From: Brevundimonas sp. SH203 | GTDB taxonomy: Bacteria; Pseudomonadota; Alphaproteobacteria; Caulobacterales; Caulobacteraceae | Length of the DNA stretch: 64,000 bases | NCBI RefSeq assembly: GCF_002157625.1 | Contig: NZ_BDMM01000001.1 | Location: 124,001 to 188,000, forward strand | Reading direction: 5' to 3' | In this document: piece by piece, positions 1 to 7,883 of the stretch | Position numbering within the stretch: position 1 is the first letter of the stretch | How the letters are laid out: each line of letters opens with the position of its first letter | Translations under genes and position numbers: made by a program | Notes under the pieces: generated by a model | Told to the model about the DNA's origin: nothing | Databases searched by the model: none | Seen by the model: the letters and a program-made list of their open reading frames with translations, nothing else

Positions 1-993
1 CACAGCATTGCCGATCTGACGCCACTGCTGTTCGAGCGTGCCCGTCAGGGTGAAGGCGTCCGGAAAGGTCTGCAGGCGTTTGATCTCTTCGATGCGCAAG
101 ATGCGATTGCGCCAGTGGAAGGGGCCCATGTTGTTGGAGCGTCGCGCCTGGATGGTCCACGACGGCAGATCGGGGCTCAGCTTCAACAAGAACGACCAGT
201 AGCGGCCGCGCCATTTGAACACGGGATGGGGGTGGCCGCGCTTTTCGGTGAAGAAGAGGTAGTTGTCGCCTGGCGGCACCTGCTTCAGCAGGTCGTGGTG
301 ACGTCCGCCGGCGAAATGCCCCTTGTCGCAGGCCGCTTCATCCGTATCCAAATCCGCAAGAACGTCGCCCGCCGTGCGCCAGGCCGGCAGGTCCACGCCA
401 TCTTGGGCATGGGTGGGCTCGGGCAGATCGATCCGGCCCTCCAGCGATCCGACGACGAAACAGCGCTCGCGGATCTGAGGCACGCCGAAGTCCGCGGCGT
501 TCAGCACGCCACAAGTGACCTTGTAGCCGAGCTTTTCGGCGCGCGTGACGATTGTCTCCAGCGCGTCCCGGTGAACCTTGTAGGCGAGCCCCTTGACGTT
601 CTCCAAGATGAACGTCCGTGGGCGAAACCATTCCAGGACCTTCAGGTAGCCGTTGATCGTCTCCCAGCCATTCGGATCGTCCAATGCCCGCGGCATGTTC
701 TGGCGATAGAAGCGGCTTTTGGAGAACGGGGGGCAGGGGGGACCGCCCGCCACCAGGTCCAGGTCGTCGGCGTCCGGTCCGAGTTGCTCGCGCAAACCCT
801 GGCGGGTCAGGGCGCCGATCCGCTCGACGATGAAAGGGGTCTTGCCGAAATTGGCGGCGTAGGTGGATGCGCACAATCGCTCGGCGTCCGTCGCCAAGCG
901 GGTCTGGAAGCCTGCCTGCTCCAACCCCAGATCGAGTCCGCCGCAGCCGGTGAATAGGCTGACCGCTTTATAGGGGCGCGTGATCCCGTTCAT
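1..993 (-). CDS. DNA (cytosine-5-)-methyltransferase, 3' end cut by window edge
   Basis: Methylates C5 of cytosine in a specific DNA target using SAM. The visible 331 codons start at the ATG at 993 and run off the left edge without a stop. Class motifs are in order: SLFTGCGGLDLG near residue 12 (SAM binding), GGPPCPPFSKS with catalytic Cys at about 87, FILENVKG (motif VI), VPQIRERCFVVGS (motif VIII) and QIGNAV just before the edge (motif X). The start overlaps the stop of the upstream methyltransferase as ATGA, so the two are translationally coupled. Only the last residues should be missing. Target sequence unknown; any partner endonuclease would lie outside the window. Confidence 0.93.
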   Translation of the reverse strand, partial: MNGITRPYKAVSLFTGCGGLDLGLEQAGFQTRLATDAERLCASTYAANFGKTPFIVERIGALTRQGLREQLGPDADDLDLVAGGPPCPPFSKSRFYRQNMPRALDDPNGWETINGYLKVLEWFRPRTFILENVKGLAYKVHRDALETIVTRAEKLGYKVTCGVLNAADFGVPQIRERCFVVGSLEGRIDLPEPTHAQDGVDLPAWRTAGDVLADLDTDEAACDKGHFAGGRHHDLLKQVPPGDNYLFFTEKRGHPHPVFKWRGRYWSFLLKLSPDLPSWTIQARRSNNMGPFHWRNRILRIEEIKRLQTFPDAFTLTGTLEQQWRQIGNAV

Positions 994-2153
994 GCGACCG
1001 TCTTCGCCACCGCGCGCACCATCACCTCCGCAAGGGGCGGAGGAACGGCGTTGCCGACCTGGCGAACGCGGTCCCGCCGAGACCCCGCCCATTCATACCC
1101 GCGAGGAAAGCCCTGCAAAGCCGCCATCTCTACGGTGCGAAGTCGACGGCTGGTCCAATGGAAGGGGCCCGTCCAGGGGCCAGGGGAAGCCGCCAGGGTC
1201 CAAGAGGGCCGCTCCGGCGCGAGCTTGAGCAGGAAGTTCCAAAAGCGGGTTTCGGTCACGAAGCTCGGCTCGGGATGTCCGGCCCAGGCGGTATGGGCCT
1301 TGTAGTTGCTTCCCGGCGGCACCGTCCGGAGATGCTCGGCCCAACGGCCGGAGATCACTTCTTCAGGTTCGAAGAAGCGGTCATCATCGAAATCTTCAAG
1401 CGCTTCACCCGCCGTGAGCGCGGGCTTCAGGTCTATTCTCGGGTCAGCCCTGACGGCGTGGGTCGGAGCCGGCGCAGTCGGCTTGGATTTACGCGATCCC
1501 AATAGGAAGACGCGCTCACGCGTCTGCGCCACGCCATACTCGGCGGCGTTTGCGGTGACCTCGGTCACCTCATAACCCGCCTTGAGCGCCGCGCTGCGAA
1601 AACCTTCGAGGACCGGTCGGTTGCGAGGGTGCTTGATCGAGGGGACGTTCTCGAACACGAAGCCATCGGCGTTGGCCTCGAAGATCAGGCGCCAGAACTC
1701 CTCGACCAGGGTACGACGATCGTCCGGGCGAGGCTCGGTCGGCGCAGGCGGCCTGGCCATCTGTTCGCCCGCCGCGCGGGCCCTGCGGTAACGCGACTCT
1801 TCGCCTTCTTCGACCCAGTAGGCGGCCTTGGAAAAAGGCTGGCACGGGGCGCCGCCGACCACGATCAGCGGATCGCCGGGCCGCAAATTCGCTGCCTGAC
1901 GCAAGTCATCTCCCGTGAGATCCGCGACATCCGCTTTAAGCACCGCGCCGTGGTATTTCGGATTGCGGCGCATCGTGTCGCAAGCGACGCCGTCGAGTTC
2001 GAAGGCGGCGCGGACATCACAGCCGGCGACGGTGGCTCCGATGCTGAGACCGCCCGCGCCCGCGAAGAGATCGATCGTCGGTACGCCGGGCTGCTTCATT
2101 GCGGAGAATACCTTGAGAACGGATAGGGAACTGTTTCGCCTAGCACGATTCAC
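990..2153 (-). CDS. DNA (cytosine-5-)-methyltransferase
   Basis: Second C5-cytosine methyltransferase, 387 aa. Motifs: TIDLFAGAGGLSIGA at about 26-40, GGAPCQPFSKA with catalytic Cys at about 104, FVFENVPS, VAQTRERVFLLGS and RQVGNAVPPPLAE at the C-terminus. The start is read as GTG at 2153 because AAGGAG lies five bases upstream; an ATG at 2099, nearer the first motif, lacks a comparable site. It is followed with a four-base overlap by another C5 methyltransferase, so the pair is one operon. The two proteins differ clearly, so this is not a recent duplication. It could be the modification arm of a restriction-modification system or self-protection for the element. Confidence 0.95.
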   Translation of the reverse strand: MNRARRNSSLSVLKVFSAMKQPGVPTIDLFAGAGGLSIGATVAGCDVRAAFELDGVACDTMRRNPKYHGAVLKADVADLTGDDLRQAANLRPGDPLIVVGGAPCQPFSKAAYWVEEGEESRYRRARAAGEQMARPPAPTEPRPDDRRTLVEEFWRLIFEANADGFVFENVPSIKHPRNRPVLEGFRSAALKAGYEVTEVTANAAEYGVAQTRERVFLLGSRKSKPTAPAPTHAVRADPRIDLKPALTAGEALEDFDDDRFFEPEEVISGRWAEHLRTVPPGSNYKAHTAWAGHPEPSFVTETRFWNFLLKLAPERPSWTLAASPGPWTGPFHWTSRRLRTVEMAALQGFPRGYEWAGSRRDRVRQVGNAVPPPLAEVMVRAVAKTVA

Positions 2154-2224
2154 CGTGTCTCCTTATCAGCGAAGACGGCCTGCGTCCGCAACTGACGTGA
2201 GACCAAGAATTTGGCTGAAGGTCC

Positions 2225-2322
2225 TCACGACTGCCGGCCGTCCATCAGCTTGAGCATCTCGTGCAGCTTATCGCGGGCGCCGAAGAGCCGGCGTGCGACG
2301 ACGAGCTCCTGACGGCTGCAAG
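2225..2322 (-). pseudogene. 3' remnant of a small DNA-binding regulator gene
   Basis: About 33 codons ending RQELVVARRLFGARDKLH followed by a conserved EML.LMD tail. They align without gaps with the last residues of the intact regulator at 7422-7802 ([18 protein letters not shown]...). DNA identity is high but clearly diverged, roughly four bases in five by eye, and stops near 2322. The rest of the frame upstream shows no resemblance to the regulator and lacks its helix-turn-helix region. The remnant sits just upstream of the methyltransferase operon on the same strand, which suggests that the methyltransferases once followed such a regulator. Confidence 0.6.
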
Positions 2323-2455
2323 GTGCACGAGGGGCCCACTGAGGGCGGATCTCAGTCAAGGCCGCCTCCACATCTGTTTGACCTTCGATCCGCGAAGACT
2401 TGCCAAACGCAGCCTGAGGTAGTGAAGTGTTGTCCTTATGTTCTGGGGGGCGTCC

Positions 2456-2914
2456 GTGAGCGATCATCGCAAGGCTTGCATCATCTATGTGCCCGCTACG
2501 GCGGGATCCGTCGCGAAAGTACGCGCCGAGCTCGAAGAGCAGGGCTTCACGGTATGCGAGGCTGACGCTGCTGAAGCGGCTGATGGCCTCCTGCCGCAGG
2601 GACAACTGCCCCAGCCATTGATTGACTGCATGGATGGGACTGAACTGTGTGTTTTCCTTTTGCCGGCGATGCCCGTCGATGACGGACTGATCGGCGCATG
2701 CGCCGCGGCTGCAGGAGGCGCAGACATAAGAATGATCGGTGCTTATGCCAATGCGCGCGTCGTGTTCCCTGAAGCGCTCGATGAGCAGGCGGAATCGATC
2801 GTGCGGGTCGAGGGGCCGAACCTTGCGGAAGCGATATCTGGCTCACCGATTTGGGAGAAGCCCGACGGCCAACGCGCCGCTGATCGCGAGATTACTCGCG
2901 TTCGCTGCCAGTGA
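2456..2914 (+). CDS. Rossmann-like protein, possible TIR/deoxyribosyltransferase-like fold
   Basis: About 152 aa, no firm family match. The pattern is a beta strand (ACIIYVPA), a helix, a second strand (GFTVCEAD), a helix, a third strand (ELCVFLLPAMP), then a DDGLIGACAAAAGG helix and a strand (RMIGAYA). This is the layout of TIR and nucleoside-deoxyribosyltransferase-like folds, but the catalytic Glu usually found in the helix after the third strand is not visible. The GTG at 2456 is preferred over the ATG at 2438 because a G-rich ribosome site precedes it. It is first in a plus-strand operon with Nmad2 and MazG-like genes, so a nucleotide-sensing or effector role is a reasonable guess only. 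Confidence 0.6.
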   Translation: MSDHRKACIIYVPATAGSVAKVRAELEEQGFTVCEADAAEAADGLLPQGQLPQPLIDCMDGTELCVFLLPAMPVDDGLIGACAAAAGGADIRMIGAYANARVVFPEALDEQAESIVRVEGPNLAEAISGSPIWEKPDGQRAADREITRVRCQ

Positions 2915-2917
2915 CCT

Positions 2918-3508
2918 ATGACGAGCCTTTTCGCTTACAAAATGGTCAGGGATTTCGGCTTCGCGTCCAATCCGTTTGGCGGGCTTTGCACGCTCGCGAC
3001 TTGTAAGCCAAATATTCGGCGGAGAGCGGCACCTGGCGATATCGTCGTGGCGTGTGGCAGCGTTAAGAATGGACGATCCGGGCGCGTCATCTGCGCGATG
3101 CGCGTCGGAGGCGCGATGACTTTTCAGGAGTATTGGGAGGATCCGCGTTTTGAGCGAAAGAAGGCGGCGCTTGGGCTAAGCCGCCAGCGCGCCTTCGGTG
3201 ACAACATCTATCATCACGCGCCCGACGGGTCTTGGATACAGGAAGATTCCCACCACAGCCAGGTCGGTGGCGTTCTGAATCCTGCGAACCTTCATCAAGA
3301 CACAAGCGCTGATCGAATCTTATGGGCGAGCGAGTTTACCTACTGGGGACGAGAAGCGCCCGTGTTGCCGGCGGAGTTCGATGGGTTCGGACTTGCGCGG
3401 GTTCGAGACTTTCGAGGAGACTTCGAGCCAGAGTTCGTGAATCGTACCAACGTATGGTTCGACGGTCTGCCTCAGGGGCGGCTCGGTCGGCCGATCAACT
3501 GGACGTGA
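2918..3508 (+). CDS. Nmad2-family putative nucleotide modification protein
   Basis: A 196-aa protein matching my memory of the Nmad2 (nucleotide-modification-associated domain 2) family. Hallmarks are an N-terminal FGFASNPFGGLCTLATCKP, then PGDIVVACGS, a VICAMRV strand, FQEYWEDPRFERKK, FGDNIYH, HHSQ and a late DRILWASEFTYWG segment. The family was defined by computational analysis of gene neighbourhoods linked to modified DNA bases; I know of no assigned reaction. Four bases after the previous gene and eleven before the MazG-like gene, so it belongs to the same operon. Neighbours point to handling of altered nucleotides. Confidence 0.75.
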   Translation: MTSLFAYKMVRDFGFASNPFGGLCTLATCKPNIRRRAAPGDIVVACGSVKNGRSGRVICAMRVGGAMTFQEYWEDPRFERKKAALGLSRQRAFGDNIYHHAPDGSWIQEDSHHSQVGGVLNPANLHQDTSADRILWASEFTYWGREAPVLPAEFDGFGLARVRDFRGDFEPEFVNRTNVWFDGLPQGRLGRPINWT

Positions 3509-3518
3509 CGGCAGCCAC

Positions 3519-4829
3519 ATGACCTCTATGCTCGTTTCTGAATACGACAGGTTTGTCGAACGCACAGACCAATCGACGGACCTGCCGCCGAAAGTGCGGA
3601 TGGAGATCGCGCTCTATGGCGTGGCCTCCGAAATCGGTTCTGTCATATCCGCTGTGAAGAAGCGTTTGCTGGCCAATGTCGGCCAATCGGCCTGGAACGT
3701 GCCGGATGCCGACATAATCGAAGAGCTCGGTGATGTGGTTTGGTACTGCTTCGCTCTCGTGCGGCAAGCCAACCCCGGTAAGCTCGTAAATATCTTCGCG
3801 CACGATATCGGGCAACTCAAGGACGAGTTGGGCGCCAACAGCAAACGCGCTGAGCGCCTACGGCAGGTGCTCGATCCCACCAAACGGGCGCAGTTTCTTG
3901 AAGCCGCTGAACACTTCCCGCGCCGCCGTGACTTGAGATTCGAGGACTACCAAGACCTCGCGTTCCTAACAGCCCGCACAAACGATCGGGAACTCGCCGA
4001 GGTGTGCCTGGTCGTCCTGCAGCAACTTGGCGCCGAACTGCTGCGACAGAGCCTTCCGGAAATCGAGCGTGAACTGAACACCACGCTGCCGGACCGGCCA
4101 ATGAACGATCTGTTGGGCGAGATCGCCTGGCATGTCGCGGCTCTGAGCAGCTTGTACGAGCTACGGATGAGCGACATCGTCGCCGCCAACGTCGCCAAGA
4201 TTTCTGATCGGTGGGATCGGTCGGCGCGAACGCCTCTTCATGACGAGGGCTTCCCAAAAAAGGAGAGATTCCCTCGTCGCTTCCAAGTCGAATTCATGTC
4301 CGCCGGTCCGGGACGCTCGCGGATGATGCTTGAAGGCGCGCAGCTTGGCGACGACCTCACAGATAACGCGTATCACGACGATGGATATCGCTTTCACGAC
4401 GTCATGCATCTGGCCAACGTCGCAAAGCTCGGCTGGTCTCCGGTGCTGCGTTCGCTGATGGCGCGCAAGCGCAAAAGCGATCCGGAAGTCGACGAAGTCG
4501 AAGACGGAGCGCGGGCACGGATTGTCGAGGAGGCCGTGGTCAAGGCGATCCATGCTGAAGGTGTGAGGCTTGCGACGGTTCGGGCCGTTGGCGCGACTGG
4601 GCCCGTACAGCTTTTCCCGGGAAGCGGAGACATATCCTTCAGTTTCCTGAAAGGGATAAGAGCTCTCGTGACCGACCTTGAAGTCGCGAAAAATCGGCTC
4701 TCGGAGTGGGAGGCGGCGATACTGGATGGGTACGCCGTTTTCCATCAGCTTCGCCTCTTCGGGGCCGGCGTGGTCACCGTCGACATGAACGAGCGCACGA
4801 TCACGTTTCAACAACCGACGGCGATCTGA
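3519..4829 (+). CDS. MazG-like nucleoside triphosphate pyrophosphohydrolase, two-domain, with C-terminal extension
   Basis: A 436-aa all-alpha protein. The first MazG-like helical domain (about 1-110) has EIALYGVASEIGSV and IIEELGDVVWY, keeping the ExxD metal-binding pair. A second degenerate copy (about 140-235) ends in NVAKISDRW. The C-terminal domain (about 245-436) carries DNAYHDDGYRFHDVMHLA and LGWSPVLRSLMARKRKSD. MazG-type enzymes hydrolyse (d)NTPs to NMPs plus pyrophosphate; this C-terminal domain is known in bacterial NTP-pyrophosphohydrolase-family proteins. A diverged homologue with the same C-terminal domain lies at 19163-20341. Substrate unknown; non-canonical dNTPs are the natural guess from context. 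Confidence 0.8.
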   Translation: MTSMLVSEYDRFVERTDQSTDLPPKVRMEIALYGVASEIGSVISAVKKRLLANVGQSAWNVPDADIIEELGDVVWYCFALVRQANPGKLVNIFAHDIGQLKDELGANSKRAERLRQVLDPTKRAQFLEAAEHFPRRRDLRFEDYQDLAFLTARTNDRELAEVCLVVLQQLGAELLRQSLPEIERELNTTLPDRPMNDLLGEIAWHVAALSSLYELRMSDIVAANVAKISDRWDRSARTPLHDEGFPKKERFPRRFQVEFMSAGPGRSRMMLEGAQLGDDLTDNAYHDDGYRFHDVMHLANVAKLGWSPVLRSLMARKRKSDPEVDEVEDGARARIVEEAVVKAIHAEGVRLATVRAVGATGPVQLFPGSGDISFSFLKGIRALVTDLEVAKNRLSEWEAAILDGYAVFHQLRLFGAGVVTVDMNERTITFQQPTAI

Positions 4830-4932
4830 TTTTCCACAGTCCTGGCTTGGATTGACCTGTGATTGAATGAAATCCGATCAGGGCGTTCTCGAATCCGCCT
4901 AGGCTCAATTCCTTGACGGAAAGGCAAAGTGC

Positions 4933-5940
4933 ATGAACCCTACCATCGTCTACGATGACTATTGGCGGTTTGCGGCTGAACGCCAGGCCATGTATCTCCG
5001 GCGGCTGGAGGGGAAGCGGGGGCCCTGGACCGATGACCCGATCTTGAGGACGTATCGTTTCACCAACGCCTACCGTGCCAGTGACAGAGTTAGCCAGTTC
5101 CTGATCCGACGCGTCCAGTACGCGGCTGATCGGTCACGATCGCCGCAGGAACTTTTCTTCCGCACCCTGCTCTTCAAACTGTTCAACAAGGTCGAGACTT
5201 GGGAGCACCTTGAAAATCAGCTAGGCCCTGTCAGTTGGCAATCGTTCGACTTCGATGCCGCTGATCGCGTCCTGAACGACGCGATAGGGCGCGGGAAGCG
5301 GATTTATTCGGCCGCGTACATCATGCCATCCCCCGCCCTGGGGGGAGAACGCAAACATACCAACCATCTTCGGCTGCTGAAGATGATGATGGAGGATGGA
5401 TTGCCAGCCAAGGTCGAGAAGGCCGGAAGCTTGAGTGGCATCTTCGACCTTTTGATCCCCTATCCCGGGTTGGGGAAGTTCCTTGCGTTCCAATATTGCA
5501 TTGATCTGAATTACGCGCCGTTCCTTTCCCTGGAAGAGTCCGAGTTCGTCGTCGCGGGGCCGGGGGCGCTCGACGGCATCGCCAAGTGTTTTGATGATGC
5601 GGATGACTACGCTCCCGAGGATATCATTCACGCGATGGTCGACCGGCAGGAGACTGAGTTCAAGCGGCTGGGCCTTGATTTTCCTGGCCTGTTTGGTCGA
5701 CGGCTGCAGCCGATCGATTGCCAGAACCTGTTCTGTGAAATCTCAAAGTATGCGCGTGTCGCTCATCCCGACGTGGCGGGCATCTCGGGCCGCGTGCGCA
5801 TCAAGCAGACCTATAAGCTTAGCTCACGAGCGTTGCAGCAACCCTTCTACCCGACGCGTTGGAATCTGGCGGTGCCGGCCTACACCTCCACCGCCGCGTC
5901 TTCGATCCAGCCGGGCCTGTTCGACGCGGTGGCGGCGTAG
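4933..5940 (+). CDS. Putative DNA base hypermodification protein (5-hmdU DNA kinase helical-domain family)
   Basis: A 335-aa protein of the family first proposed as alpha-glutamyl/putrescinyl-thymine pyrophosphorylases and later linked to 5-hydroxymethyl-dU DNA kinases of hypermodifying phages. Typical segments: WRFAAERQAMYLRRLEG, GPWTDDPILRTYRFTNAYRA, DRVSQFLIRRVQ, FFRTLLFKLFNKVETWE, RIYSAAYIMPS, KHTNHLRLL, LIPYPGLGKFLAFQYCIDL and FVVAGPGALDGIAKCF. No P-loop kinase domain is fused, so the biochemical role is open (glycosylase-like, kinase partner or reader). A 100-base gap before it could hold a second promoter; AAAGG precedes the ATG at good spacing. It joins the Nmad2, MazG and dCTP-deaminase-like genes. 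Confidence 0.72.
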   Translation: MNPTIVYDDYWRFAAERQAMYLRRLEGKRGPWTDDPILRTYRFTNAYRASDRVSQFLIRRVQYAADRSRSPQELFFRTLLFKLFNKVETWEHLENQLGPVSWQSFDFDAADRVLNDAIGRGKRIYSAAYIMPSPALGGERKHTNHLRLLKMMMEDGLPAKVEKAGSLSGIFDLLIPYPGLGKFLAFQYCIDLNYAPFLSLEESEFVVAGPGALDGIAKCFDDADDYAPEDIIHAMVDRQETEFKRLGLDFPGLFGRRLQPIDCQNLFCEISKYARVAHPDVAGISGRVRIKQTYKLSSRALQQPFYPTRWNLAVPAYTSTAASSIQPGLFDAVAA

Positions 5941-5949
5941 GCGGCCGTC

Positions 5950-6729
5950 ATGAAGGATGAAGGGGATGTGACGAACAGCGAAGGTCGGGGATTTTGGACG
6001 TGGTACACGATCGCGCGTCGCAACGAGGAGCATTTCGCCGAAACGGGCAAATACATCATTGAAGGCTTCGAAAAGGATCAGGAAAAGCGACGGGAACGCG
6101 CCTCTTACAATCTGACGGTTGGCGCCGAGATCTATATCTCGCCCGCCTCGGAAGAGGATCCGAAGTCTAGAGAGCGACTGAGGCCAAGGGAATCTCGCGC
6201 GATTCCCTCCGGTCAGTTCGCGTTTCTGCAGACCGCCGAATGGGTGAGCATTCCTCAGGACGCCATCGCGTTCATCGCCCTGCGGTCGAAGGCCACTAAA
6301 TTCCGTGGCCTAGTGAATGTGTCCGGCTTCTATGTGGAACCAGGCTACAGTGGATATCTCATCTTCGCGGTCTTCAATGCCGGTCCTGGCACGATCCATG
6401 TCGCGAGAGGCGACGAGTGGTTCGAGATCTTCTTCGCCGACCTAGACGGTCAATCACAGAGCAAGCGGGAGAAGCAGGGATTCACGGGGATCTCAACCGA
6501 CCTGATCACGCCGTTAGCTCATCAGTTCCACTCCCTGCCAGGCTTGGATAAGAAGATCGATGAGACGAAATCCGCGTTGGACGAGAGATTACAGAAGGTC
6601 GAGCGTGACCACTCGATCCTACGATGGTCGATGGCCCTCATAATCGGCGCCTTCATCGCCCTCGGTGTCAAAACATGTACCGATTCCGGCCATGCTAGGA
6701 CGGTCCCGCAAGCGGAGGCTCTCCAATGA
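5950..6729 (+). CDS. dCTP deaminase/dUTPase-like protein with C-terminal membrane anchor
   Basis: A 259-aa protein. Residues about 50-190 have the trimeric dUTPase/dCTP-deaminase fold pattern: SYNLTVGAEIYI, FLQTAEWVSIPQDAIAFIALRSK, then NVSGFYVEPGYSGYLIFAVFNAG. After a charged coiled-coil-like stretch (KKIDETKSALDERLQKVERDH), one hydrophobic helix (about 226-242, MALIIGAFIALGV) anchors the C-terminus in the membrane. Known relatives deaminate dCTP or hydrolyse dUTP, and stand-alone dCTP deaminases are reported phage-defence enzymes. Whether this copy is catalytic is not certain. It overlaps the next membrane-protein gene by ATGA. Confidence 0.72.
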   Translation: MKDEGDVTNSEGRGFWTWYTIARRNEEHFAETGKYIIEGFEKDQEKRRERASYNLTVGAEIYISPASEEDPKSRERLRPRESRAIPSGQFAFLQTAEWVSIPQDAIAFIALRSKATKFRGLVNVSGFYVEPGYSGYLIFAVFNAGPGTIHVARGDEWFEIFFADLDGQSQSKREKQGFTGISTDLITPLAHQFHSLPGLDKKIDETKSALDERLQKVERDHSILRWSMALIIGAFIALGVKTCTDSGHARTVPQAEALQ

Positions 6730-7238
6730 GGTGGGCATGGGATCGACGAGGACGCTACTCACGCGCGCGCAAGATTGCGCGGACAGGCGTCTATCCGCTG
6801 GCTCTGGTACTGTCCGCGATATCGATCGGCGTGATCGCCAGCGACTCCACTGCCGTTTCCAAGTCCTTGCCATTTGGTCCGGTTCTGTTTGCGATGGCGG
6901 TGAGCACGCTTGTCCTCTCGATTGTCCGGATCGGCGACGGATCTCTGGATCTCCAGAATGGCAAGCAAATACGGTCAGGAGGGCGGTACGCCGCAAGTTT
7001 CTGGTTGACCGCGTTCGTCACGACGTGTGCGGCGGTACTCGTGTTTCTCGTAATCGATCGCCTTCCTGAAAAAGTCGATTGGCCGTCAAACACAGCACGT
7101 CAGGGTCCGGGTCTATCCTTTCAGGACCAACGCGATGTGACGTCGAAAGAGCCGCGGTCGACCCTTCCCGTGCCACCTCGGCCACCTACGAAATCGGTTT
7201 CGACGAGTACGTCGCCGGCTAGGGCCGAAGCTCGCTAG
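6726..7238 (+). CDS. Small membrane protein, last gene of the operon
   Basis: A 170-aa protein with a basic N-terminus and three probable membrane helices (about 22-40, 50-66 and 88-108), followed by a Pro/Ser/Thr-rich soluble tail. No family recognised. Its start overlaps the stop of the membrane-anchored dCTP-deaminase-like gene (ATGA), so the two are co-translated and may form a membrane complex. Between its end and the regulator at 7422 are about 180 bases in which I see nothing. Confidence 0.65.
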   Translation: MRWAWDRRGRYSRARKIARTGVYPLALVLSAISIGVIASDSTAVSKSLPFGPVLFAMAVSTLVLSIVRIGDGSLDLQNGKQIRSGGRYAASFWLTAFVTTCAAVLVFLVIDRLPEKVDWPSNTARQGPGLSFQDQRDVTSKEPRSTLPVPPRPPTKSVSTSTSPARAEAR

Positions 7239-7421
7239 GCTCTTCCAGTCTGACGGCCTATGTCTGCGGCCACTGTACTCGGACGCTTGTCCGGGGAACT
7301 CCTCGTCGGACCGGCCGTCGATCCATTTTTGGCGGGCGATCGGCCCTAACGGGGCGACCACCACGGCTAAGCTGCTGTGGGAAGAAGCAACCGCCCGGGT
7401 CCGTCAATGAGCCGGTCAGCG

Positions 7422-7802
7422 TCATGACTGCAGATCGTCCATGAGAGCCAGCATCTCGCGCAGCTTGTCGCGCGCGCCGGACAGCCGACGGGCAGTGACC
7501 AGCTCCTGACGGCCCGCAAGCTGTAGGACAACTTCGAGGACCTCATCGGATCGTCCCATGAGGATGACCAGATTCTCGCCGTTCGGCGCATTGCGAGCCT
7601 CGAACCAATTCCGCACGGCGCGCTCGTTCGCACCTGTGATGCGGACGACCTGTTTGACCGCGCCGGGCACTGCGCCGAACTCGCGGCGGAGTGCGCCAGC
7701 GATGGCTTCGGCGAAGCGGTCGACCCCGCCTGGCGTATCGGATTGAAGAAAACTTCCTCCGGATTCCGACCGAAGTTTTCGGACGTTCTGCGTAGACGAC
7801 AT
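7422..7802 (-). CDS. Small helix-turn-helix DNA-binding protein
   Basis: A 126-aa protein. Residues about 30-85 (FAEAIAGALRREFG...GANERAVRNWFEARNAP) look like a helix-turn-helix domain of the kind found in alphaproteobacterial mobile elements. The C-terminal 30 residues form a charged helix ([18 protein letters not shown]) that recurs as a remnant at 2225-2322. It is divergent from the serine recombinase; the 79-base gap between the two start codons is filled with inverted repeats, so it probably represses itself and the recombinase. Start ATG at 7802. Confidence 0.62.
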   Translation of the reverse strand: MSSTQNVRKLRSESGGSFLQSDTPGGVDRFAEAIAGALRREFGAVPGAVKQVVRITGANERAVRNWFEARNAPNGENLVILMGRSDEVLEVVLQLAGRQELVTARRLSGARDKLREMLALMDDLQS

Positions 7803-7883
7803 TCAGGGCTCCCCGCCGGTAGCTTGGCCGGAAAGCCAACTGACGAGGACCCATGACGCCCTGAAGGGCGTCTGACCCTGAAT
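7801..7883. promoter_or_regulatory. Nested inverted repeats between divergent regulator and recombinase
   Basis: ATTCAGGG (7801-7808) and its exact complement CCCTGAAT (7876-7883) overlap the start codons of the two divergent genes. Between them lies the perfect palindrome GACGCCCTgaAGGGCGTC (7855-7872). The heptamer CCCTGAA thus occurs three times. This fits operators for the neighbouring HTH protein or a recombinase crossover site; the sequence cannot decide between them. Confidence 0.55.

Noticed and set aside
2225-2605. Complete 126-codon gene
   Set aside because: Only the last 33 codons match the homologous regulator; the rest shows no helix-turn-helix or conserved sequence.
2456-2914. 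Firm TIR-domain call
   Set aside because: The strand-helix order fits, but the catalytic Glu region of TIR NADases is not visible; kept as a possible fold only.
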